Shown: positions 34,301 through 42,534 of the stretch, in pieces
How positions within the stretch are numbered: position 1 is the first letter of the stretch
Layout of the letters: every line of letters begins with the position of its first letter
Assembly (NCBI GenBank): GCA_037138335.1
Contig: JBAXIO010000004.1
Coordinates: 186,001-250,000 of the forward strand
Length of the DNA stretch: 64,000 bases
Direction: 5' to 3'
Origin: CAIRDP01 sp037138335
GTDB taxonomy: Bacteria > Bacteroidota > Bacteroidia > Bacteroidales > FEN-979
Notes under the pieces: generated by a model
What the model was told of the DNA's origin: nothing
The model's database searches: none
The model's input: only the letters and a program-made list of their open reading frames with translations
Position numbers and translations under genes: made by a program

Positions 34301-36448
34301 CACATCATAAATCAAATTGTTCCTGACATTGAAATTTGATGCAGGGGTTGTGGCATTTAGCGCCAGCCCGATGGCTGTACTGTTTGCATTGGTGCTTTTA
34401 ATATTGAAAATTGTATTTTTCTCGATCGTTATCCCCGTACTGACACTCTGCACCTCGATTCCCGTGGCAATGGAACTGGCCCTGCTTGTAGTAAGGCCGG
34501 ATACTGTATTTCCCGAAATAGAAGAATTCACTGCATTTGCCTGTAAAATTCCCCAAAAAGCGTTGGTAGCGGCAGTGTTGCCATTTTGTGTCAAACCCGA
34601 TATCGTATTATTCGTAATATTCGTATTGGGGCAGTAGGTCGCTATCGCTGCAAAACCACCAAAATTACCGGTATTGGCCAATGTCTGGATGGTGTTACCG
34701 CTGATGTTGATACTTGTGGGTGCACTGATAGGGTTTACATAGATTCCAAGAAGCACAACCCCGGCATTGTTGGATGTCAATGATAAGTTTGAAATGTTGT
34801 TTCCGGAGATGGTCGCAGTTTTAATCCCCTGGCTAATAAATATCGCAGCTACGTTCTCAGCGTTGGCATTGGCCATGTTTCCAATATTATTGTTGGTAAT
34901 TGTCGCATCAGTAACTCCCCATAAATAAATACCTAAATCACGGATTGAATTAGCGCCGGCAGTATTCAAATCATTCCCTGAGATCAAAATCCCTGTGCCA
35001 TTCCCCGTGGCCAGTACGGCAACACAATATATCCCGTTGTATGCTTTCTGGATGCTGTTATTCTGAAATGATATATTATTGAAATATCCTAAGTTTCCGA
35101 TGGTTGTTCCATCACTCAGGACTATTGCGCTTGAAGTATTTGCTCCATTGATTTGAATAGAATTTTTTACGGTAATGTTGGTGATCGGAGTTGTTAAAGT
35201 GGAACCTATCCAAAAGACATTTGGTGAGGTTGCTGAAGTATTGGTAAACGTAAGATCCCTGGTGGTTCCCCCAGGCGAATTTGAACCATCAATGATAACA
35301 TTGCTGCTCAAAATCTTAATGAGAGGTCCGTTAGAGCTTCCGGTAACAGCCGCCGAGACGCCTGTATTTGGTTTTATTGTGACAGGGTTGGCTGCGCTGA
35401 CTCCGGGAATGACCGGAATTACTATCGGCCAGGTCTCAGAAGCAGAAATGTAATCAGAATTCAGAAGGAAAGTGACAGGACAGGTTACATAATGACCTTT
35501 CAGATCATTCACTGCGGTATACAGGTTTGGATAATCAGCGCCTGAAGTCCCTACTGTTTTTGTGCCGCAAATCGGCGTTGCGGCCAGGGTTGCCTGTGAG
35601 CCTGGAAGGATAGTGGATTCAAGGTCGGCATAAGCAACAATCCTGAAATAATAGGTCTGGTTCGCCCAGAGCCCGCTCTGAACCTGGGAATATAGCGTTC
35701 CCCAGGTTCCAACTGTCGTTGAGATGATATCCGGACCGTTCTGGGTAAAATTGACGCCGTCGGTGGAACGATACACTCTGAAGCCGACTTCATTTATTGA
35801 CCCGTCCATCCAGGATATTGTCATACCGCCGCTTGTTACAGCGCTAACCGAGAATAACAGGGGGGGCAAGGGAATAACCGGGTTCAGTACCCTGACTTCG
35901 TCAATGCCAATATCTGTATAACCATAGTCGGAAGTTGCAGTAAATTTAATTTTGGTGGTTGCAGAATTGCCGGGGAGGAAAACAAAGAATTCCTGCCATG
36001 CTGTAGTCGTGGTGAGCGTCATAAGTGAAGCTGACCAGGTAGTGCCTCCGTCGTTGGAAGAATAAACATCTAAAAAATCAGACCCGTCTGTATTTATGTA
36101 ATAAAATTTAACTACCACTTTCCCTGCTGTATATGCCGAAAGATTCATAACAGGTGTAATCAGGTCACCGGTAGTTCCTGCATTTGCGTAATAGGTATGG
36201 AACCTTGCAGAAGCCGTAGTGCCATTCGCCCCCGTTGGTGTGTAAGCAGCCGTTGTGCCTTGGGTCCATCCCGTAGTATAACTGTTCTTATGCCAGACAT
36301 TATTGGCAGGAGTTGTGGTGCCGCTCCAGGCAGGACTGAGAGTAGGAGGTAAAGTCCAGGTTGCCTCAAAATTCTGGGTAAAAATGGTTTGTCCATAAGC
36401 AATAACACTTGTCAGGAGGACAAAGCACAAGAGTAAAAAATTTCTCAT
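31400..36448 (-). CDS. T9SS-secreted protein: jelly-roll, Fn3, parallel beta-helix and PKD-like domains
   Basis: A 1682-residue protein. Signal peptide residues 1-19 (TSVIAYGQ). A jelly-roll/choice-of-anchor J domain (about 20-188) carries the closing TDIGIDEVRVL, and an Fn3 domain lies at about 195-290. A right-handed parallel beta-helix follows (about 300-860) with many Asn-rich turns of the NNIGNM, SGNNISN and NNTISGL type and segments such as NVIIDGSN, as in polysaccharide lyase-like folds. Fn3-like repeats (about 885-1110) carry TLNGSVN and YHYRAKG. PKD/Ig-like repeats (about 1125-1590) contain YTWTVSSGG and YNWSLPAGA. A type A sorting domain closes it (YPVPSKGAFTLKVN...AVRKILISQ). The beta-helix could bind or cleave polysaccharide, but no catalytic site was identified. 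Confidence 0.86.
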   Translation of the reverse strand: MRNFLLLCFVLLTSVIAYGQTIFTQNFEATWTLPPTLSPAWSGTTTPANNVWHKNSYTTGWTQGTTAAYTPTGANGTTASARFHTYYANAGTTGDLITPVMNLSAYTAGKVVVKFYYINTDGSDFLDVYSSNDGGTTWSASLMTLTTTTAWQEFFVFLPGNSATTKIKFTATSDYGYTDIGIDEVRVLNPVIPLPPLLFSVSAVTSGGMTISWMDGSINEVGFRVYRSTDGVNFTQNGPDIISTTVGTWGTLYSQVQSGLWANQTYYFRIVAYADLESTILPGSQATLAATPICGTKTVGTSGADYPNLYTAVNDLKGHYVTCPVTFLLNSDYISASETWPIVIPVIPGVSAANPVTIKPNTGVSAAVTGSSNGPLIKILSSNVIIDGSNSPGGTTRDLTFTNTSATSPNVFWIGSTLTTPITNITVKNSIQINGANTSSAIVLSDGTTIGNLGYFNNISFQNNSIQKAYNGIYCVAVLATGNGTGILISGNDLNTAGANSIRDLGIYLWGVTDATITNNNIGNMANANAENVAAIFISQGIKTATISGNNISNLSLTSNNAGVVLLGIYVNPISAPTSINISGNTIQTLANTGNFGGFAAIATYCPNTNITNNTISGLTQNGNTAATNAFWGILQANAVNSSISGNTVSGLTTSRASSIATGIEVQSVSTGITIEKNTIFNIKSTNANSTAIGLALNATTPASNFNVRNNLIYDVASAGFNSYTTRNGYGILIGSGGGYNLFHNTVRLSTNQTLATGLPACLMISAAGVTLLDVRNNIFSIDATVGTNRYAILSNSDISAFTKIDYNDYYSSGANLGYIGSNRATLADMLAGFGGNNNAQNINPTFVGTDLHPTNSALSNKGFYLASVPTDFSGANRPDPPDVGGYQFSVNQTVATAAATNATCTSVTLNGSVNASNLIILSGFEYGLTTAYGTSVSAGTITGNTATPITADVTGLVINNTYHYRAKGTSGSTLINGSDMTFSTGVPPLVATVTAAPVLPTSAVLNGTVNPKNGNTVVSFEYGLTPAYGLVAFIPGTLTGNTIQNFNATISGLMINTTYYYRAKAVSPAGTVYGSDMSFFTNCIIPPAAGTITGPPGVCKNGTGYTYSLSAVPNGFYYNWTFPAGFTITSYQHSNVITVDVSNTAVSGVVSVQAVSDCGAPGTPSTKTVTVNNLPVPLISSGASLACQNSNYNYATQAGKSSYVWSVSPNGTITPTSNPEVVTLYWNSPGSKTVGVIYTDPATGCTAASPGTMAVTVPDPPVPAIYGVNSMCVNSGFYQYTTESGKTSYTWTVSSGGTITAGQGTATAQVVWNIPGAQWVAVNYNNATNCSALTPTVYNVNVNAMPGAAGSISGSPSVCYGSSGITYSVPPVANAITYIWALPAGATITSGAGTNSILVNFPPTAQSGDITVYGNSLCGNGITSPPFNVAITHAPLAAGPVSGMDSVCAGEQGVFYSVDPVTNAMGYNWSLPAGATIVSGFNTPEILVDFDLNAVSGDISVFGTNQCFNGAESPAFSLTIKGLPHTPVIYAHGDTLFSEVPNGNQWYYEGSPVLHATGQTLVAFYTGWYWDKVIMNGCESDTSNNIHIVTTGISDPASSGFTVYPVPSKGAFTLKVNIPKSDMFDISVTNDLGVVVYSRTGIMVMATAEFLIDLGQVAPGVYTMVIRSANQKAVRKILISQ

Positions 36449-36528
36449 AAAACTGTGATTTGAGTTTGAACTGGTTTATTATTTTTTCTGAAATTTCTTA
36501 AGTAATTATACTCTTTGGCATTATGCTA

Positions 36529-36559
36529 CAAACATAACAAACAAATGGCCAAAAAGCAA
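36529..36559 (-). promoter_or_regulatory. Promoter for the 1682-residue T9SS protein
   Basis: On the minus strand TATGTTTG (36536-36529) matches TAnnTTTG exactly, with TTG at 36559-36557 giving a 20-base spacer. The leader would be about 75 bases. Confidence 0.5.
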
Positions 36560-36629
36560 GGAAAACCAAGTATTTGACAAAGCTTTCATGATAAAATTAT
36601 AAAACGCTTACACCAGAGAGGAGAGCATT

Positions 36630-36715
36630 ATTGAGAATGCAACCGAATATCGGTGGTTGACTTTACAGTTTTATTGAGAATGGAACTCAAAACCGGTGGT
36701 TGGGTTTACAACTTT
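36630..36715. repeat. 43-bp tandem duplication at the 3' end of a gene
   Basis: Two consecutive 43-base units begin ATTGAGAATG (36630 and 36673). They share CGGTGGTTG, TTTACA and TTTATTG, with about ten differences. The second unit reaches into the stop region of the adjacent minus-strand gene, so the 3' end of that gene was copied downstream. A further ATTGCGAAC follows inside the gene. Confidence 0.65.
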
Positions 36716-37314
36716 ATTGCGAACACCGCATTCAGCGACATCATCAGGTCATTGGTCTTGCCAAAGTACATCAGCCTGGCTTCTCCGCCGACCAAAAACA
36801 GTTTGCTTAACGGATAAAAGTAAGAAGCTGCAGCTTCAAAGTTCGAAAAGCTAAACTGGTAGCTGCTGATATCAGGACCGATCCCGGTGATCTTGGTATA
36901 TTGAATGGCCAGCCCGGGCGCAAGGGAGAGGTAAAAATTATCAACTATCCTCATCCTAATAACCAGGAACAATGGAACCACGTTCATCCTCGATTTCATC
37001 TGATATTCGGAAGTCAGGGTTGAATCGACCCTGAAAATCCTGTAAAACCCTGTTTCCAGTCCAAGGCTGAGCCTGTATTCGGGTTCCCACATAAAGCGGA
37101 ATGAAGCGCCTATAAAGTCTTTCTGCACATTACGGGCCGGAACGAGATCCATGTTGGCAAAGTAGTGTGACCAGCCTGCCCCGACAGCGAGGGTATAGTG
37201 GGATTTCGGATGCGGGATGCTGGATGCAGGATGTAAGAGGGAGTCAGGTTTCTGTGCCCGGGTGGCAAAGAAAATGATAAGGCAAAGCATGGCTGTTAAA
37301 ACTATCTTCCTCAT
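36706..37314 (-). CDS. Outer-membrane beta-barrel protein (porin-like)
   Basis: A 202-residue protein. Signal peptide about residues 1-20 (FFATRAQ). The mature part has alternating amphipathic strands (YTLAVGAGWSHYF, IGASFRFMWEPEYRLSLGLETGFYRIF, NVVPLFLVIRMRIV, FYLSLAPGLAIQYTKI, KLFLVGGEARLMYFG), consistent with an OmpW/outer-membrane-protein-type 8-stranded barrel. The function is unknown. It follows the GDPD lipoprotein gene by three bases, so both should be co-transcribed. Tandem duplication of its 3' end is seen just downstream. Confidence 0.75.
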   Translation of the reverse strand: MRKIVLTAMLCLIIFFATRAQKPDSLLHPASSIPHPKSHYTLAVGAGWSHYFANMDLVPARNVQKDFIGASFRFMWEPEYRLSLGLETGFYRIFRVDSTLTSEYQMKSRMNVVPLFLVIRMRIVDNFYLSLAPGLAIQYTKITGIGPDISSYQFSFSNFEAAASYFYPLSKLFLVGGEARLMYFGKTNDLMMSLNAVFAIKL

Positions 37315-37317
37315 TTC

Positions 37318-38571
37318 TCAGTTCTCCCTCATATAATGATAATAGCCCACGATGAAGGGGTAATTGGTAAGTATGCCGTCAAACTGGCCGTCGCTGATAA
37401 ACTGCCTTATCCAGTCTGCATCATCGAGGGTCCAGGTCCAGGCTATCCGGCCCTGGTTGTGCATCTGGGCTACAAGTTCATTCTGTGTCCCCTCGGTCCA
37501 GCGGGGTGACCAAACAATGGAATTTACCCGTACAACATCATCCGTTGACAGTTCGCATAGTGAAGGGATATCCTTATAACCCGGCTGGTTCATAAAATCG
37601 TCGATGGCATCCTGTGAAGCAAGGCCGATGTATATATTCAGCTGCCGTCCCTTGTCCTTTGCCCTTTGCAGCATTTCCTGCTGAATCGGGATCACGGCCG
37701 ACATGGTAGGCACCTTTTCTTTCATATCGAGATATACATCGGTTAGGAGGGTGCTGTCGATAACGAACATAAGTGCATCTTTCAGCCTGGGGATTCGTTC
37801 TCCGTGGATCAGCCTGACAAGGAAAAAAAGCTGGGTATAGGTAAAATCCTTGATTGGTCCTGAAAGGGGGCCTTTCTGTGTAAGCCTGATATTGAGATCG
37901 GCATCGTGATAAAGCACCGGAACACCGTCACTTGTGAGCTGCACATCGATCTCAATACCTGTTGACCCGAGTCCTTCGGTGAAATTAATCATGTCAATGC
38001 TGTTTTCCGACACCGGCAGATGATCGGAAGTGCGGCCCCCTGAACGGTGTGCGAGAATGGAGTAATGTTTATCCAGGACAGCCTGGGAAACCGGCCTCAG
38101 GTATACAAATTCCAGGGCATTGTTAATTTCATTGCCCGATGAACCGTATCCTCCCCTGATTATGATCTCCTGCGGATGCGGATTGGCTTTCATGATGTCC
38201 CTTCCGCCTTCCTCCCTTGCAATATAGGCGCTTACTGCACCGGTCCTGTCATTATAGCAATACCTCCAGTATCCCTGCATCATGATGACCGAATCAAGCT
38301 GGCCTGCATCAAGAACGAAATAATGCCCGTCGGAACACATGACGGTCATCTTAAGCCTGGACCATTTGATCACTACCTTGTCGCCGAACAGCTCATTCCC
38401 TGAAGTCACCTTATATATCCCGTCCATCGTGTTACGGGACACAATTGATAAAGGGGAGGTTTCTTTCAGGATGGAATTGGGGCCGGCTGAAGGAACAGCT
38501 ACCTCCTTCGGCTTGTTGCAGCCCGCCATCAGCAAGCCAAGGCAAAGCAAACTAAACAGGTATCTGCTCAT
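37318..38571 (-). CDS. Lipoprotein with glycerophosphodiester phosphodiesterase domain
   Basis: A 417-residue protein from the ATG at 38571, chosen because ATGA overlaps the stop of the upstream gene; an in-frame ATG lies three codons earlier. It has a lipoprotein signal with lipobox LLMAGC (Cys18). Residues 39-165 are a beta-rich domain with a lipocalin-like feel (YKVTSGNELFGDKVVIKWSRL) that I cannot name. A GDPD TIM-barrel domain follows from about residue 170 with His175-Arg176, Glu189-Asn190, Glu207-x-Asp209 and His222, the usual metal and acid-base residues. It should hydrolyse glycerophosphodiesters to glycerol-3-phosphate at the periplasmic membrane face. Flanking genes encode barrel-like proteins, suggesting an envelope role. 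Confidence 0.85.
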   Translation of the reverse strand: MSRYLFSLLCLGLLMAGCNKPKEVAVPSAGPNSILKETSPLSIVSRNTMDGIYKVTSGNELFGDKVVIKWSRLKMTVMCSDGHYFVLDAGQLDSVIMMQGYWRYCYNDRTGAVSAYIAREEGGRDIMKANPHPQEIIIRGGYGSSGNEINNALEFVYLRPVSQAVLDKHYSILAHRSGGRTSDHLPVSENSIDMINFTEGLGSTGIEIDVQLTSDGVPVLYHDADLNIRLTQKGPLSGPIKDFTYTQLFFLVRLIHGERIPRLKDALMFVIDSTLLTDVYLDMKEKVPTMSAVIPIQQEMLQRAKDKGRQLNIYIGLASQDAIDDFMNQPGYKDIPSLCELSTDDVVRVNSIVWSPRWTEGTQNELVAQMHNQGRIAWTWTLDDADWIRQFISDGQFDGILTNYPFIVGYYHYMREN

Positions 38572-39290
38572 AAAACCCATAATAGATGAAGTTCAGGAAT
38601 ATGATAGTAGCGGTCGAAGGTTGGAAAGATCATCCAGGCCGGCCAGTAATACATTAAATAATTGTCTTTGATCCCTATCACAAGGATCTTCTTCCTGAAG
38701 ATGCGCTGTTCCATATAAATCCCGGCGGTTATTCCGTCGAAAATATTGCCGGGCCTTACCATAAGGTTTTCGCCTGTTTTCATCTGCTCCCACTCAATGA
38801 ACACGGCCTCGGCCTTGAAGGTAAAAGCCAGTGTTTTTGTTTTGAAACCCAGCGAGAAGTTCGGGTAATGGATCAGCATCATCGCTGTATTGCTGAAACC
38901 CCCGATATTCATCATACCGATCATATACCCCAGGTCATACCCCAGGTTAAACGAGAAATTATTGCGGATGAAATTCCATCGGGGACCCAGGGTCACCTGG
39001 TTTGAAACAACCAGTGTATTCAGCGTCCCTTCAAGGGAGAACCCTGACGGCAGTCCGAACGTAAGATGCAGGTCTACCAGGGGAGCCTGCAGGGCATTCT
39101 CCACCCAGTCGAAAGGAAGTTTTGTAAAATAAAATCCAAGCCCGTACTGCATCTTGTATTTCCCGTAATGATGCGGGAAGCATATGCTCTCCTTCCCGAT
39201 ATCAAGAGGAGGGGATTTTCCCTGTGCGAACAACAATACCTGGCATCCAAGGAGGCAGGCAAACAGGATACAACGGAGTGAAAATTTCAT
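38568..39290 (-). CDS. Putative outer-membrane beta-barrel protein (unknown)
   Basis: A 240-residue protein. Signal peptide about residues 1-23 (LLGCQVLLFAQ). The mature part is rich in aromatic and Gly residues in alternating strands (LVDLHLTFGLPSGFSLEGTL, NFSFNLGYDLGYMIGMMNI, FSLGFKTKTLAFTFKAEAVF), as in small outer-membrane barrels. The terminal LLWVL is not a classical barrel end. I do not recognise the family. The stop codon overlaps the start of the GDPD lipoprotein gene (ATGA), which ties them functionally. Confidence 0.65.
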   Translation of the reverse strand: MKFSLRCILFACLLGCQVLLFAQGKSPPLDIGKESICFPHHYGKYKMQYGLGFYFTKLPFDWVENALQAPLVDLHLTFGLPSGFSLEGTLNTLVVSNQVTLGPRWNFIRNNFSFNLGYDLGYMIGMMNIGGFSNTAMMLIHYPNFSLGFKTKTLAFTFKAEAVFIEWEQMKTGENLMVRPGNIFDGITAGIYMEQRIFRKKILVIGIKDNYLMYYWPAWMIFPTFDRYYHIPELHLLWVL

Positions 39291-39329
39291 AAACTGCCTA
39301 TAAAATTAAAACAAAGCCAGGAGAGTTTA

Positions 39330-39890
39330 CTAGTCTCTCCAGTTTGAGATCTCATCCAGGCGGATGGATCCATTGGAAAGTATGGCCCTGTAAAACGAAC
39401 CGGCATCAGCGTCGGGGGTCCTCAGCACGAACATGATCCTGTCGGCACCATTGATAAATGCAGTGGCATCAAGGCGGTAAAACTCCCTCCCCAGCCTCTT
39501 TTTCAGATCGGCCAGAGCATCGGCATCCGTCATGAGCTGTTTAATATCGGCCAGGCCGGTAGCATATTTCATATACACATTATGATCCCAGATTTCCCTA
39601 TATGGCTTCTGGTCCCTGCTGTTGATATATTTGATCATTTCAACATTCTCAGGTGAAACAGCATCGGCCTGGATGGCATTCAATGCGGCAATCAGGGTTT
39701 CATCAAGGTAGATAAGGTCCTGGGCTTTCGCATAATATTTTGAAGCTTTGCCGCTTTGCTGAAGGTCCTGTAATACCTGGCCGGTAGGGATGAAGCGGAC
39801 CGGGCCGGAGCCTGAAGCTGTTACAGTATTCTGGCCATGAAGCTGAATTGACATCAGCCAGCAAAAAAAGAAAATAAAAAGCTTATTCAT
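39330..39890 (-). CDS. Exported protein of unknown function
   Basis: A 186-residue protein. Signal peptide about residues 1-19 (LMSIQLHGQ). The mature region is mostly helical with many acidic and basic residues (LQDLQQSGKASKYYAKAQDLIYLDETLIAALNAIQADA), then a C-terminal alpha/beta part containing YRLDATAFINGADRIMFVLRTPDAD. No known motif is visible. It stands between marC and the barrel gene in the same orientation, with gaps of 18 and 39 bases, so it probably belongs to the same leftward transcription unit. Periplasmic location is inferred from the signal. Confidence 0.6.
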   Translation of the reverse strand: MNKLFIFFFCWLMSIQLHGQNTVTASGSGPVRFIPTGQVLQDLQQSGKASKYYAKAQDLIYLDETLIAALNAIQADAVSPENVEMIKYINSRDQKPYREIWDHNVYMKYATGLADIKQLMTDADALADLKKRLGREFYRLDATAFINGADRIMFVLRTPDADAGSFYRAILSNGSIRLDEISNWRD

Positions 39891-39908
39891 ACGTCAGTTT
39901 TTATTGCA

Positions 39909-40532
39909 TTATAAGATCTTTGGAAAGGCGCCTGAGATCCCAGTGAGTATAAATTGTATTCCCAGTGCGAGTGTTATAAGCCCGAATATCTTGGTGAGCA
40001 CGTCGAGGCCGGTTGAGCCAAGATAATTAACGATTTTGGGCGCATAATAAAAAGTAATGTAAATGATCACCGTCATGATGCCGATGGCGCCCATGAGCGA
40101 GAATTGCAGGTATGGCTGGTGGCGGGCGCTTTCTGAAAACAGGATGATGGTCGACATGGTCCCGGCCCCGGTTGTCATAGGAATTGCAATAGGGATTATT
40201 GCCGTGGAGATTATTCTTGAGAAAGTCTGTTCTGTCATTTCCATCGCTTTCTGAACGGAATTCATCATGTTGAAGCCTGTGCTGAGAAGCAACAAACCGC
40301 CTGCAATGCGGAAAGCCGGTATGCTTATTTCGAAAAAGTTCAGTACGGCAAGGCCTGCGAATAATGAGGTGATCATCGTGATGAAAGAAGCCAGAGTCGC
40401 GGTGCGGCAGATCTTATGCTGCTCTTTTTCGGTGCGCCCCTGGATAAGGCTGATATAAAGCGGAATTGCAGCGACATTATTGGCCACTGCAAACAAGCCC
40501 AGGAGGTAGTGCTGAAATGACATTTCATTCAT
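39909..40532 (-). CDS. MarC-family inner-membrane protein
   Basis: A 207-residue protein with six hydrophobic helices. The family N-terminus is visible (LLGLFAVANNVAAIPLYISLIQG), as well as AFRIAGGLLLLSTGFNMM and the loop IPIAIPMTTGAGTMSTIILF, diagnostic of MarC/UPF0056. The molecular function of the family is unsettled; it was once linked to drug resistance but that was not confirmed. It is followed by the exported-protein and GDPD lipoprotein genes, and preceded 35 bases upstream by the stop of the GT51 gene. Confidence 0.92.
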   Translation of the reverse strand: MNEMSFQHYLLGLFAVANNVAAIPLYISLIQGRTEKEQHKICRTATLASFITMITSLFAGLAVLNFFEISIPAFRIAGGLLLLSTGFNMMNSVQKAMEMTEQTFSRIISTAIIPIAIPMTTGAGTMSTIILFSESARHQPYLQFSLMGAIGIMTVIIYITFYYAPKIVNYLGSTGLDVLTKIFGLITLALGIQFILTGISGAFPKIL

Positions 40533-40567
40533 ACACTTAATTTTTATGATGTAAATATATTAAAATT

Positions 40568-42526
40568 TCATTTTGCCCCCTTTTCCCTGAGCATCAGCTT
40601 CGCCGGGCCTTTCAGTTCCACATCGGGTACCAGGCGGTCAGCTTCCTGAGTGCTGATCCATCCCTTGTTAAGCATTTTCGCCGAAACCAGGCGGTAATAG
40701 TCGGCCATGCTGGCCCTGAGATGGCCGGTCTCGTCAAAGTTATATTTGAACCACTTTGGCCGGGGAATGATGGAAGCCATGAAAATAGCCTCTGCAAGGT
40801 TGAGCTTTGAAGCGTCCTTATTGAAATAGAAACGCGATGCCTCATTGGCCCCGTAAATTAGCGGGCCCCATTCTATAATATTCAGGTATACTTCATACAT
40901 CCTGTCTTTGCTGTACAGTTGCTGGTTCTCGACAAGCCATACGATAAGCGCTTCTTCCATTTTCCTGGCAACTGTTTTGTTACGGCTCAGGAAAACGTTT
41001 TTTACCAGCTGCATGCTGATGGTGCTTCCCCCGCGCACAAACCGGCCCTCCTTGATATCTGCAATAATTGCATCGCGGAAAGCCTCAGGCAGGAATCCCC
41101 TGTGAAGATAAAAACCCCCGTCTTCGGAAGTCATTACGGCATACCTAAGAAAAGGAGAGATCTGCGAGATCTTCCTGAAATTGGGGTTTTCGGGGCCGAC
41201 CTGGAAAGTGCGCACGGGTTGGCCCTCTTCAAAGGCCGTATACAGAAAGGAACTGTCGAGCTTCAGCAGGTCACCGTGGCCGTATGAAAGCACCCTGAAT
41301 TGCTTGCGCTTCAGTTCCATGTCAAATTTCAGGGAATCGGGCAATGCCAGGTCCACGAAAAAATCCAGGTAATATGAAAGCTCCCCCGATGTCTCAATTC
41401 CCTTCAGGGTGGTAAACAAGCCATCGGGTAAAGAAGAAAACAAATCCCTGGCGGGAAACCATGGTTTGTTGATCGTCAGGGTAAGCTGCGCCGGCGGCCC
41501 CGGGCGGTATTTAAGATACGGATGAAAATCAAGGTCGTTGAAAGTAAGCGTTGTTGCCGAATCCAGTTCAATGGCCCCGGTTTCGAAATTGAGATGGTAA
41601 TCAAACCCCAGCCTCTGTAAATTAACAGTGTCAGCTGCAATCTTTTCATGAAAGACCCTCAGGCCCGTAAATGCAATACTGCCCTTGATACCCGCTTCGT
41701 CATTACTGAAATTTCCTGCAGCCAGGCTGAACTTCAGGGAATCAAAACAAAAGCTTGCATCCCATTTAAACCCGATATAAGGCAATGATATTTTCTTGTT
41801 GACTGCGGATGACAGAACGGCTTCCATCAAGCGGTTCCGGCTGTCAAGCCGTCCAGATGCCTTCCACAAGGCCTCCGAGGAATCTTCCCTGATCCTTATA
41901 CTCGTTGAGAAGGCATGGTCCTCAACTAAAAACCGTTCAAGGTGAACAAGCACCTGGTGGGAACCGGTAGTACTCCTGATGTTCAGGTTGCTGATATCGG
42001 TTTCGCCGGGGATCTTGTCAAAAACCCAGCGGAAGATACGATTCGCCGTTTCGGAATAGTTTGTTTTACCGTAACCTCCTGCCGAATCCCCGCTTTGTGT
42101 TGCCGAACCGCCAGTGTCGACCGAATGGGGCCGTTTTGACCGAAACAGGAAAGCGTAGTTGGTAAGGCTGTCTTTTCGGTTCACCATCAGGTAAAGGGTA
42201 CGGATCTCCACCGAAGAAATATTCAACCTTCCTGCAAGAAGTTTCCATGGGCTTATTGTAACAACCAGGGTGTCGATCCTTAACAGTGAATCAGCCGTTA
42301 AAGCTTTCAGGCTAAAACCGGTAAGGAAAATTGTGGAGACTCCTTCAAATTTGGCTTTGCTGATCTTCAGATCGGCATTATATCCTTCATTGAAGCGGGC
42401 TATTCCCGATCCCACAACGGCCCTGAGGACAGGGTTGCGCAACATAAGGCATATCAATAAAATTATGAGCAGAACGGCTGTAAACCATAGAGCGATATTC
42501 CGCAGATTCAATGAATTGTTCGCCAT
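40568..42526 (-). CDS. Monofunctional peptidoglycan glycosyltransferase (GT51) with AsmA-like N-terminal region
   Basis: A 652-residue protein from the ATG at 42526. One N-terminal membrane anchor (about residues 9-30). Residues 40-430 are a beta-rich region resembling AsmA/DUF748-type lipid-transfer domains (ISSVEIRTLYLMVN, TDISNLNIRS, GSIAFTGLRVF). The GT51 domain (about 440-610) has the catalytic Glu468 in SEDGGFYLHRG, motif 2 RGGSTISMQLVKN, then RKMEEALI and KDRMYEVYLN. There is no penicillin-binding transpeptidase domain. It would polymerise lipid II glycan strands. Such AsmA-GT51 fusions occur in Bacteroidota. The upstream in-frame start at 42550 was rejected because it lies within a terminator hairpin. 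Confidence 0.85.
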   Translation of the reverse strand: MANNSLNLRNIALWFTAVLLIILLICLMLRNPVLRAVVGSGIARFNEGYNADLKISKAKFEGVSTIFLTGFSLKALTADSLLRIDTLVVTISPWKLLAGRLNISSVEIRTLYLMVNRKDSLTNYAFLFRSKRPHSVDTGGSATQSGDSAGGYGKTNYSETANRIFRWVFDKIPGETDISNLNIRSTTGSHQVLVHLERFLVEDHAFSTSIRIREDSSEALWKASGRLDSRNRLMEAVLSSAVNKKISLPYIGFKWDASFCFDSLKFSLAAGNFSNDEAGIKGSIAFTGLRVFHEKIAADTVNLQRLGFDYHLNFETGAIELDSATTLTFNDLDFHPYLKYRPGPPAQLTLTINKPWFPARDLFSSLPDGLFTTLKGIETSGELSYYLDFFVDLALPDSLKFDMELKRKQFRVLSYGHGDLLKLDSSFLYTAFEEGQPVRTFQVGPENPNFRKISQISPFLRYAVMTSEDGGFYLHRGFLPEAFRDAIIADIKEGRFVRGGSTISMQLVKNVFLSRNKTVARKMEEALIVWLVENQQLYSKDRMYEVYLNIIEWGPLIYGANEASRFYFNKDASKLNLAEAIFMASIIPRPKWFKYNFDETGHLRASMADYYRLVSAKMLNKGWISTQEADRLVPDVELKGPAKLMLREKGAK

Positions 42527-42534
42527 AAAAATAA

